From Prevotellaceae bacterium (GTDB lineage Bacteria > Bacteroidota > Bacteroidia > Bacteroidales > UBA932): a stretch of 38,111 nucleotides of DNA. Of the stretch, positions 1 to 6,628 are shown one piece after another (positions within the stretch are counted from its first letter, which is position 1; every line of letters begins with the position of its first letter). The notes under the pieces are model-generated. The model was not told the DNA's origin, did no database searches, and saw only the letters and a list, made by a program, of their open reading frames with translations. The DNA lies in contig JAITKF010000106.1 in the NCBI GenBank assembly GCA_031278545.1, positions 1 to 38,111 on the forward strand. The letters are read 5' to 3'. Made by a program: the position numbers and the translations under genes.

Positions 1-454
1 TTTACCAGCGCTACCAGCGTAGCGGCGGCGTTGCCTGAAAAGTCCGATAACGTTACAACGGCCGAATCGGGCGTAAAGGTTAAACTAAACGCTGAATCCG
101 CCCCCTGCAAAAGCGTCCATGAAGAGGCGCTCATATTGTCGGGCAAGGTATACACTGCGCCGGACGCGCAGACTGTGTCCTGACCGGAAATAGCGACATT
201 GCGCGTAACAATATCCTTGCGTATTGCCACCCCGCCGAGTATTGCTACCAGTGTAGCAGTATCGCCCGACAGGGCGGAGACCCTTACTGTCCTCGATGTA
301 GAATTAATAGGACACCCTATACCTAATACCTATAATATTACCATCGCGCCCAATGAGAGGTGGACGGTAATAACTAAACGTTGTGTCCGATTGCTCAATA
401 TTCCATGTAGCTATAGCCATAGCGATTAGCGATCCTGTTATAGCTGATTCGTGT
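1..454 (-). pseudogene. Fragment of a repeat-rich secreted/surface protein, frameshifted
   Basis: Read on the minus strand, bases 1-329 are open and encode a Thr/Ser/Ala-rich, beta-sandwich-like sequence with pieces such as GQDTVCASGAVYTLPDN and WTLLQGADSAF. This resembles the Ig/PKD-like repeats of Bacteroidetes secreted proteins. The frame meets a stop near 330, while the upstream stretch (about 306-454, including WNIEQSDTTFSYYR) is open in another frame that stops at 304. A frameshift around 306-332 would join the two. The 5' side abuts the IS30 remnant and no start is visible. The 3' end runs off the window, so a longer gene may continue to the left. Family assignment is by composition only. 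Confidence 0.45.
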
Positions 455-987
455 ATTCCAGATAAAGTATCCATTGATCTGCGTCCGGAGATCATTAACA
501 AAAGGGAACTGGTGGGTGATTGGGAAATTGATACCATCGTCAGAAAAGAAAACAAAGAAGCTATTTTAATAGCTACAGAACGAAAAACAGGCTTCCTGTT
601 GATTAAAAAATTACCAAAGGGAAAAAATGCGAAAGAATTAGCCATGGAATTATTCTACTTACTCTTGCCTTATAAGAAAATGGTATTGTCCATCACGTCC
701 GATAATGGAAGTGAATTTTATGAATACAAAAAAATGGCTAAATTGTTAGATACAGCATTTTATTTTGCACATTCCTATTCCTCATGGAAAAGGGGATTAA
801 ATGAATACATTAACAAACTCGCCAGACAGTATATTCCTAAAAGACACCTTTTAATGCTTTTTCTGACGACGAAATATTAAAACTTCAATATAAGATTAAC
901 CGTAGACCAAGAAAATTACTTAACCTCGACTCGCTGTGGAAGGTATTTTCCTCCGCCTTGAATAATACAGTTGCATTTACCATTTGA
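455..987 (+). mobile_element. IS30-family transposase remnant (truncated and frameshifted)
   Basis: The reading frame from about 455 matches the DDE catalytic core of IS30-family transposases: GDWEIDTI (first Asp), SDNGSEF (second Asp), then WKRGLNEYINKLARQYIPK (the region of the catalytic Glu). At about 845 the frame breaks. The continuation, DDEILKLQYKINRRPRKLL and ending ALNNTVAFTI-stop at 985-987, is in another frame. The N-terminal helix-turn-helix half expected of a protein of roughly 320 residues is missing. The copy is therefore dead. It lies next to the decayed surface-protein fragment, and a second copy of its 3' end is found near 18.7 kb. Confidence 0.8.
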
Positions 988-1017
988 ACTTACCTCTGTG
1001 TTCCCCTTTAACTATTT

Positions 1018-1048
1018 TTTGTCAGATTAAGAAAAAAACGTATCTTTG
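1018..1048 (+). promoter_or_regulatory. Bacteroidetes promoter for rpsU
   Basis: TTTG at 1018-1021 and TATCTTTG at 1041-1048 are separated by 19 bases, matching the -33/-7 consensus of the Bacteroidetes primary sigma factor. Transcription would start near 1055, just ahead of the AGGAGG at 1063-1068. Confidence 0.7.
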
Positions 1049-1081
1049 CCCACCAAAATAAAAGGAGGTATACATGACTTT

Positions 1082-1273
1082 ATGATTATCGTACAATTAA
1101 AAGAAGGCGAGAATATCGAGCGAGCGCTGAAGAAATTTAAACGCAAATTCGAGAAAACGGGTATCGTCCGGGAATTGCGTGCACGGAAGACGTTTGAAAA
1201 ACCGTCAGTGAAACGTCGCGATGTGGTTAAACGCGCCATATACAGGCAATATCTGCAAAACGAGGAAGAGTAA
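1082..1273 (+). CDS. rpsU: 30S ribosomal protein S21
   Basis: A 63-residue basic protein starting MIIVQLKEGENIERALKKF. It has the S21 signature of a conserved N-terminal strand, a KKFKRKFEKTG helix and an Arg-rich second helix (RELRARKTFEKPSVKRRD). S21 is a small-subunit protein near the anti-Shine-Dalgarno end of 16S rRNA and acts in translation initiation. The start at 1082 aligns with the family, but the good Shine-Dalgarno (AGGAGG, 1063-1068) is 13 bases away. It is ideally placed for an ATG at 1074, which opens a three-codon ORF (M-T-L-stop) whose TGA overlaps the rpsU ATG. The gene leads the xerC-hpf cluster and is followed by a strong terminator. Confidence 0.93.
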   Translation: MIIVQLKEGENIERALKKFKRKFEKTGIVRELRARKTFEKPSVKRRDVVKRAIYRQYLQNEEE

Positions 1274-1297
1274 CTCTCCTCTCAACAGCCACGCAAG

Positions 1298-1334
1298 ATA
1301 ACGTAAGAAAAATTGCTCTTACGTTATTTTTTTT
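1298..1334 (+). terminator. Rho-independent terminator after rpsU
   Basis: Perfect 11-bp stem (ATAACGTAAGA at 1298-1308, its complement at 1317-1327) with an 8-base loop, followed by an uninterrupted T run to 1334. It should separate rpsU from the recombinase gene or attenuate read-through. Confidence 0.85.
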
Positions 1335-1388
1335 GTAACTTAGCGCCATAATTTGAATCCCAAGGAAGAGAAAGAAGGAAATTTTTAC

Positions 1389-2309
1389 ATGGTAACACAA
1401 TTTATACATTACTTACGCTACGAAAAACGTTACTCCGAACGCACCATCAGCATTTATTCCGGTGCTATCCGGCAATTTATGACGACCATGCAGGACGAAA
1501 ACGGACAGCAAGACTGGACAGACGTTACGGCGCAGCAAATCCGCTCATGGATGGCCGACATGCTGAAATACGGACACACGTCGCGTACCATTGCCGTCAA
1601 ACTAGCAGCGCTCAACCGCCTCTTCAAATTCATGATGCAACAGGGATACCTCCGAAAGAATCCGGCGCAAAACATCCAGCGCCCGAAAATAACCCAACGC
1701 CTGCCTGTCTTTTTTGAAGGTACGGCGCTCAACGAATTTTTTGATACACGCGAAGAATCGGACGAATACATCCCCGCGCGGGACAGCCTGATTATAGAAT
1801 TACTCTATGTAACCGGCATCCGGCGCGCCGAGCTGCTGGCGCTACGCCCCTGCGACATTTATTCCGAAGAACATGTCTTGCGCGTAACAGGCAAGGGAGA
1901 TAAACAACGCGAAGTACCTCTGACCGACGGGGTCGTCCAACGTCTGGGAACCTATGTAACGATACGACAAACGACCTTCCCCGACTTATCCGCAAACGAT
2001 TCTTTATTTGTCAGTGCGAAGGGAAAACCCCTATACCCATGTGTGATAAACCACGTGGTACGCGACCAGCTGACCGGTCAAAAAGGATTTACCGGAAAAA
2101 AAACGCCGCATGTCCTGCGACATTCCTTAGCGACCCATTTACTCAATAATGGCGCCGATATAATGAGCATCAAAGAAACACTGGGGCATACGAGCCTTGC
2201 CGCCACGCAAGTATATACGCATAATTCGTTTAAAAAACTAAAAACTACTTATCAACAGGCACATCCAAGATATAGCCTGAAAGACGAACAGGAAAATCAA
2301 CTCAAATAG
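1389..2309 (+). CDS. xerC: Tyrosine recombinase, XerC/XerD type
   Basis: A 306-residue tyrosine recombinase with an N-terminal SAM-like DNA-binding domain (about 1-90) and a catalytic domain. The catalytic set is complete: R145 (GIRRAEL), K169 (GKGDKQR), H241 and R244 (HVLRH), H267 (LGHTS) and nucleophile Y276 (VYTH). Length and motifs fit chromosomal Xer recombinases, which resolve chromosome dimers at dif, better than integrative-element integrases. The ATG at 1389 follows AAGGAA and is preferred over an upstream TTG at 1353. hpf starts 25 bases downstream, so the two are probably co-transcribed. In Bacteroides the Xer gene beside rpsU and hpf is a conserved neighbour. Whether it is XerC, XerD or another paralogue cannot be told from sequence alone. 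Confidence 0.88.
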   Translation: MVTQFIHYLRYEKRYSERTISIYSGAIRQFMTTMQDENGQQDWTDVTAQQIRSWMADMLKYGHTSRTIAVKLAALNRLFKFMMQQGYLRKNPAQNIQRPKITQRLPVFFEGTALNEFFDTREESDEYIPARDSLIIELLYVTGIRRAELLALRPCDIYSEEHVLRVTGKGDKQREVPLTDGVVQRLGTYVTIRQTTFPDLSANDSLFVSAKGKPLYPCVINHVVRDQLTGQKGFTGKKTPHVLRHSLATHLLNNGADIMSIKETLGHTSLAATQVYTHNSFKKLKTTYQQAHPRYSLKDEQENQLK

Positions 2310-2334
2310 TCATTTTAATTAAGGAGAACTCACA

Positions 2335-2628
2335 ATGGATATTCGTGTACAAACTGTAAAATTCGACGCTGACAAGAAACTGGAAGCGTTCATCACAAAA
2401 AAAGTAAGTAAATTAGACCGTTTTTTTGACGGCATCATTGCCGCTGAAGTGTCGCTCAGCTTAACCGCCGATCACGACAACAAAAAAGTGTCGATCCGTC
2501 TGGAACTGCCTGGACATGACCTGATAGTGGAACGCCAGCGCAAAACATTCGAAGGGGGCATCAACCAATGCGTGGACGCCCTGAAAGTACAAATCAAAAA
2601 AACGAAGGAAAAAATGCGGGGGCAATAG
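2335..2628 (+). CDS. hpf: Ribosome hibernation-promoting factor, short form
   Basis: 97 residues starting MDIRVQTVKFDADKKLEAF, with the beta-alpha-beta-beta-beta-alpha pattern of the HPF/RaiA (YfiA) family. It has basic surfaces in both helices (KKVSKLDRFF and QIKKTKEKMRG) and lacks the C-terminal domain of long HPF. The family binds the 30S decoding region and inactivates ribosomes in stationary phase. AAGGAG sits about 8 bases before the ATG. The gene follows the recombinase gene by 25 bases in an apparent operon. In Bacteroides I would expect tRNA genes and tuf to follow; here the strand changes instead. Confidence 0.9.
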   Translation: MDIRVQTVKFDADKKLEAFITKKVSKLDRFFDGIIAAEVSLSLTADHDNKKVSIRLELPGHDLIVERQRKTFEGGINQCVDALKVQIKKTKEKMRGQ

Positions 2629-2697
2629 CCAATTATCGACTATTGACACAGCCTGTGTAACGACCCCTGTACCCTGCCTCGCAGGCGCGCTTTACGT

Positions 2698-2717
2698 CGC
2701 AGGCTTTACGGCCTGCG
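2698..2717. terminator. Hairpin between convergent hpf and T9SS cargo gene
   Basis: CGCAGGC at 2698-2704 pairs with GCCTGCG at 2711-2717 around a 6-base loop. An extra copy of GCAGGC lies just upstream at 2691 and before. There is no T tract on either strand, so a bidirectional terminator is only probable. It could also be a degenerate palindromic intergenic repeat. Confidence 0.4.
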
Positions 2718-2740
2718 CTATGGTTTGCGTATTACGCTCA

Positions 2741-5700
2741 TCACCGTATTACAGTGATAAATCCGGTGGCGTGTATTTCGTTTGCGTTTTCGTCCTGATA
2801 GTACAATATATGATAATATGTATCTTCTGGAACGTCGTGTCCGTTGTGTGTGCCGTCCCATCCGTCGTTGCCCTCGAAGAGCTTCCGGCCTAAACGGTCA
2901 AAGATAATTACCCGTAGCCCTTTCATAAAATAGTCGTTGATGCCGTCGCTGTTGGGCGAGAAGACTTCAGGGATGAAAAAGCCGCCGCGCAGTTTATATT
3001 GCTTGAACGCAGAGCAACCATACTGGTCGGTTACCTGAATGCGGAACTCATAACCTACATCATTATATTCAATCTGAAATGGCAATCCCTCCAGTATGCC
3101 GTCAGGCATCAGTAGGATGCCGGCAGGAAGTTGCCCTTCGATGAGGGAATATACGGGAAGGATCGCATTAGTCGTGAGTGGCTGTGCGTAGGGAATACGC
3201 CGTTTGTAGGGCGGCAACGCATCGGGCAGGACATAAAGCTCGTCGTTGACGGTTATCGTTACCGTATCGTGCACATCGGGGCAGGGATGGCGGCTAGCGG
3301 TTACTACGTAGGATTGTGTCGCGGTCAGGCTCGCCGTTAGTTCAGGCGTATTCCATGTAATATCGCCGTCGGCGTATTGGAGCGACAAGGTGATTTCGTC
3401 GCCGTAGCAAATGCGCCGGTCGTCCATCGCGATTACTTGGGGTGGCGCAGTAACGGCCACGCTTATCGCGCTCCACGTCCGACATCCGCCCTGTGTGCCG
3501 GAGGCTTCGATGTAATACATTGCATCGGTCGTTAATGGCGGCGTGGTATATGTCGGGGACTGCGCAAGGAGTGTCGAATAGCCGGCGTCGCCGTACCAGC
3601 GCAGGGTGTCGGCGGGGTTGGCGGTTGTGGCGGCGATGGTGGCGGTAACGCCGGCGCATACAGTCGTGTCGTACACGGTGATGACCGGTTGCGGGTAAAG
3701 CGTTAGGATGGCCGATGCTTCGGCGGTGCAGTGGTGTTCCGACGTTGCACGGACGTAATACGTCGCGCCGGCGGTGGCGGCAAGGCTGAATGTGCCGGAA
3801 GGCGAGATTTGGTTTGTATATTGGGCGTCGCTGTACCAGTGCAGGGTGTCGGTGGGATTGGCGGTCGTGGCGACGATGGTGACAGTAGCGCCGGCACAGG
3901 CGCTCGTATTATTCACGGTGATGACTGGTTGCGGGTAGAGCGTCAGAATGGCCGATGCTTCGGCGGTGCAGCGGTGTTCCGATGTTGCGCGGACGTAGTA
4001 CGTCGCGCCGGCGGTAGCGGTAACGCTGAATGTGCCGGAAGGCGAGATTTGGTTCGCATACCGGGCATCGCTGTACCAGCGCAGGGTATCGTGGGGATTG
4101 GCGGTTGTGGCGGCGATGACGGCGGTAGCGCCGGGGCATACAACTACATCGCCGGTTGTCAGTATGGGCGACGGATGGAGGGATACCCGCACCGAATCGT
4201 AGTTGTCGCAACTGTTATTCGATACGGATTTGACATAAAAGAGGGTGTCGGTCGTCGCTATCGTAGTGAACGATGCCCCCGACGCCACCGGTTGGGTACA
4301 GGCGGCGTCGCTGTACCACGTAAGTGTGGCGGTCGTATCCTGACTGCCGACGGAGATGACCGTCGGCGCATTTCGGCAGGCGAACACATCAGTTGTCGTC
4401 AGGGCGTTCGGCACGCCGAACAGTAGTGTGATAGTGGTGGCGGCGACGGTATCGAGCGTTACAAATACTTTATCAGCGCCGGCGAGGGTTATATGGAGCA
4501 TGGCATTATTTTGTGCGCCGGGCAATGATTGTACGGCCACGCGGATACTATTACTATCGGCAGGGAATAGCACGGTGGCGGGCAATGTGCCGAAGGAGGT
4601 AAGATCCCCCGTGTACGACAAGTTTACGTGAAAGTCGAAGGCCGACGATACGCCGGGCGGAAATGCGATGACAAAGCTGAGGCTGTCATCTTGACACAGG
4701 TCGTTCGATAAGGGGGCAAGATGAATGGGCGCGACGACGGTCAACGTGGCTTGTGCGCCTAAGGGCAATGTACGCGACATGTTCGAGATGGCGTCGGCGC
4801 CAATGATCCACTGTCCGCATTGCATAATGACGACAGGCACGGACATCATCGCCGAGTCGTACGCATATATCGACGCGCCCGATACGCCATAGGCCGAACT
4901 TCCCATCGTGCAGGCATACGTGCCGGTCAAAAAGCCGGACTGCGTGCACGCGGCGTCTATCTCCAGCCCCCGAAGGTCGACGTCAAAGCCGATGTCGGTA
5001 ATCGTTAAAGAATTATAGCTGCGATACGTCAGGTCGAGGTTCACATGGTCGCCGATATTTGCTGTCATGTCTTTACTGCCGTTCCACGTATAATCCAGTT
5101 CGCCGTCCATATCGGAGGTAAACGTCAGGCCGGTGCGTATCGTCGTCGTTTCCCCCGCCGGAATGTCGTCGTAAGCCACCCCAACGCCGTTGTCCCATGT
5201 GCTTCCGCCGGAGCAGCTAGGTACAGCGTACGGCCCGAACAGGAAGGTGTTTTGATAGTTGGATATCATATTACTTCCATTTGTAGACAAGAATGTATAA
5301 TGGGCTGATACCGCCCTGTCGAACGACCGCCCCAGCGTAAAGAACCCGATTAACGAGCCGTTGCCGCGGCTATTAATACCTCCTACCAGACGTAACCCGC
5401 GCACTTGCGCCTGCGTTAAATCCCGAGTTTGCGCCGATGAGTTCAATTGATTGTTATACCCCAAATCGGGAACAGTGATAGCCGCCCCGCCGTCGCACCC
5501 GTTTACGTATGCGTCGAAGCCGTAGGCCAGCGAAATGGGCGTACCGTGAGGGATGTTAGAGGCGTCGATAGTGGTCGACAGGATAAAATAGTCGGGATTG
5601 GAGGTATTGTAATTAATCGTGTGGATAATCGTAAACGAATTACCCTGATACGTGCCTAAGAATTGTTTGGTTATATGCTGCTGTGTGCCTGTGGTCGTAG

Positions 5701-5974
5701 CAGAGATGTCATTGATGACCAGGTTGTAGCTATGGTACACCGTCGATCCTATTTTCACGGAAAACAGGACAGTCGTGGTATAAAACTGATGAGTCCAGCT
5801 ACCGTCATACCGATATACTTGATAGCCGCCGTTGGACAGTACCTCTATCCGTAATTGATTGGTCGTGTCGCCACCAAGCGTAAAAAAATTATCCGATGCT
5901 TTGATTTCCGGAATTTGCATAACGATGCCGCATATAAAAAAGGCAACGGTATAGAGGTATTTTAATCGGAGCAT
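2741..5974 (-). CDS. Large secreted protein with Ig-like repeats and CHU_C-type T9SS C-terminal domain
   Basis: 1077 residues. An N-terminal hydrophobic signal peptide (about residues 1-26, probably cleaved after KAS) is followed by a long beta-rich region. Residues about 530-860 hold four Ig-like repeats of 80 residues, each with a Cys near its start and a TLRWYSDA-like core. A putative cadherin/Ig segment (LPAGILLMPDGILEG) lies near 945-960. The last ~80 residues (FIPEVFSPNSDGINDYF, IFDRLGRKLFEG, GWDGTHNG) are the gliding-motility-associated/CHU_C domain that directs type B cargo to the type IX secretion system. It is inferred to be secreted and surface attached. No enzymatic motif was recognised, so adhesin or matrix protein is an inference. 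T9SS genes porG and plug lie elsewhere in the window. Confidence 0.85.
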   Translation of the reverse strand: MLRLKYLYTVAFFICGIVMQIPEIKASDNFFTLGGDTTNQLRIEVLSNGGYQVYRYDGSWTHQFYTTTVLFSVKIGSTVYHSYNLVINDISATTTGTQQHITKQFLGTYQGNSFTIIHTINYNTSNPDYFILSTTIDASNIPHGTPISLAYGFDAYVNGCDGGAAITVPDLGYNNQLNSSAQTRDLTQAQVRGLRLVGGINSRGNGSLIGFFTLGRSFDRAVSAHYTFLSTNGSNMISNYQNTFLFGPYAVPSCSGGSTWDNGVGVAYDDIPAGETTTIRTGLTFTSDMDGELDYTWNGSKDMTANIGDHVNLDLTYRSYNSLTITDIGFDVDLRGLEIDAACTQSGFLTGTYACTMGSSAYGVSGASIYAYDSAMMSVPVVIMQCGQWIIGADAISNMSRTLPLGAQATLTVVAPIHLAPLSNDLCQDDSLSFVIAFPPGVSSAFDFHVNLSYTGDLTSFGTLPATVLFPADSNSIRVAVQSLPGAQNNAMLHITLAGADKVFVTLDTVAATTITLLFGVPNALTTTDVFACRNAPTVISVGSQDTTATLTWYSDAACTQPVASGASFTTIATTDTLFYVKSVSNNSCDNYDSVRVSLHPSPILTTGDVVVCPGATAVIAATTANPHDTLRWYSDARYANQISPSGTFSVTATAGATYYVRATSEHRCTAEASAILTLYPQPVITVNNTSACAGATVTIVATTANPTDTLHWYSDAQYTNQISPSGTFSLAATAGATYYVRATSEHHCTAEASAILTLYPQPVITVYDTTVCAGVTATIAATTANPADTLRWYGDAGYSTLLAQSPTYTTPPLTTDAMYYIEASGTQGGCRTWSAISVAVTAPPQVIAMDDRRICYGDEITLSLQYADGDITWNTPELTASLTATQSYVVTASRHPCPDVHDTVTITVNDELYVLPDALPPYKRRIPYAQPLTTNAILPVYSLIEGQLPAGILLMPDGILEGLPFQIEYNDVGYEFRIQVTDQYGCSAFKQYKLRGGFFIPEVFSPNSDGINDYFMKGLRVIIFDRLGRKLFEGNDGWDGTHNGHDVPEDTYYHILYYQDENANEIHATGFITVIR
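3480..4420 (-). repeat. Tandem 240-bp coding repeats in the T9SS cargo gene
   Basis: The conserved core CYGTACCA recurs at 3591, 3831, 4071 and 4311, exactly 240 bp (80 codons) apart. The middle units are the closest, sharing long near-identical stretches such as GGATGGCCGATGCTTCGGCG near 3710 and 3950. This indicates recent duplication or gene conversion. The outer units have diverged at protein level but keep their length. Confidence 0.85.
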
Positions 5975-6031
5975 AGTATGTAAGTTTCGAGGTTGTACTG
6001 TAATTCTTATATATTATTTAATAATGGGAAA

Positions 6032-6039
6032 CAAATGTA
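6032..6039 (-). promoter_or_regulatory. Possible -7 box for the T9SS cargo gene
   Basis: Read on the minus strand this is TACATTTG, matching TAnnTTTG, about 58 bases before the ATG of the 1077-residue protein. No good -33 TTTG was found at the right spacing. Confidence 0.35.
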
Positions 6040-6059
6040 CGGAAAATATTTTAATCTTA

Positions 6060-6117
6060 GGGTCAATTCCGAACTTTTAGACTCTAAAAGTTCAGCATCG
6101 GGGTCAACTCCGAACTT
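6060..6117. repeat. Direct repeat plus perfect palindrome upstream of queD
   Basis: GGGTCAATTCCGAACTT (6060-6076) recurs as GGGTCAACTCCGAACTT (6101-6117) with 16 of 17 bases identical and a 41-base period. Inside lies a perfect 11-bp inverted repeat around one base (6071-6093, GAACTTTTAGA and its complement). It lies 27-84 bases before the queD -7 box. Operator, terminator stem and mobile repeat are all possible. Confidence 0.7.
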
Positions 6118-6143
6118 CGACTCCTAATTCGTAATTAAAACCG

Positions 6144-6151
6144 TATCTTTG
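6144..6151 (+). promoter_or_regulatory. -7 box for queD-polA
   Basis: TATCTTTG lies 11 bases before the ATG at 6163 and matches TAnnTTTG. The -33 region is weak. The transcript would have almost no leader. Confidence 0.5.
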
Positions 6152-6162
6152 TACCTTACAAA

Positions 6163-6603
6163 ATGGCTATGGGTACAATTCGATTAACTAAACAATTCAT
6201 ATTTGAGATGGCGCACGCCCTGTCGGGCTACGACGGCCAGTGCGCGCATATTCATGGACACACTTATATATTATATGTAACGGTACAGGGTCGTCCGGAA
6301 ACCGACCCTGCCAGCCCTAAGTACGGCATGGTGCTGGATTTTTCGGAACTCAAACAGACCGTTCACCGGCTCATTATCGACCGGCTCGATCATGCGCTGC
6401 TGTTGCGCTACGATGCTCCGCTGGCAAAGGAACTGCAAGCGGCGTATAAGAAAATCGTACAAACGCCCTATCAGCCGACATGCGAAAATATGGTACTCGA
6501 CTTTGCCGCTATCCTCCAGTCCGCCCTCCCCGGCCATGTCGTCCTCCACAGTATCCGCCTCCACGAAACGGCTACGTCGTATGCCGAATGGGTCAACGAA
6601 TAA
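6163..6603 (+). CDS. queD: 6-carboxy-5,6,7,8-tetrahydropterin synthase / 6-pyruvoyl tetrahydropterin synthase family
   Basis: 146 residues with the QueD/PTPS fold signatures. Zinc ligands are H18 (FEMAH) and H31, H33 (HIHGH). The catalytic Cys is C27, and the D76-H77 pair (RLDHALL) and E135 (LHETATSY) bind substrate. In bacteria this family usually converts dihydroneopterin triphosphate to 6-carboxy-tetrahydropterin, the first committed step of queuosine and other 7-deazaguanine biosynthesis, in the cytosol. The Cys four residues before the HxH motif is typical. An alternative start lies two codons downstream (M3). polA begins 25 bases after the stop, so co-transcription is likely. No other queuosine gene is in the window. 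Confidence 0.88.
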   Translation: MAMGTIRLTKQFIFEMAHALSGYDGQCAHIHGHTYILYVTVQGRPETDPASPKYGMVLDFSELKQTVHRLIIDRLDHALLLRYDAPLAKELQAAYKKIVQTPYQPTCENMVLDFAAILQSALPGHVVLHSIRLHETATSYAEWVNE

Positions 6604-6628
6604 TAGTTAATAAATTAATCATTCAATA

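Noticed and set aside
3731-4426. 231-codon plus-strand ORF within the T9SS cargo gene
   Set aside because: Shadow of the repetitive, G/C-rich minus-strand coding sequence.
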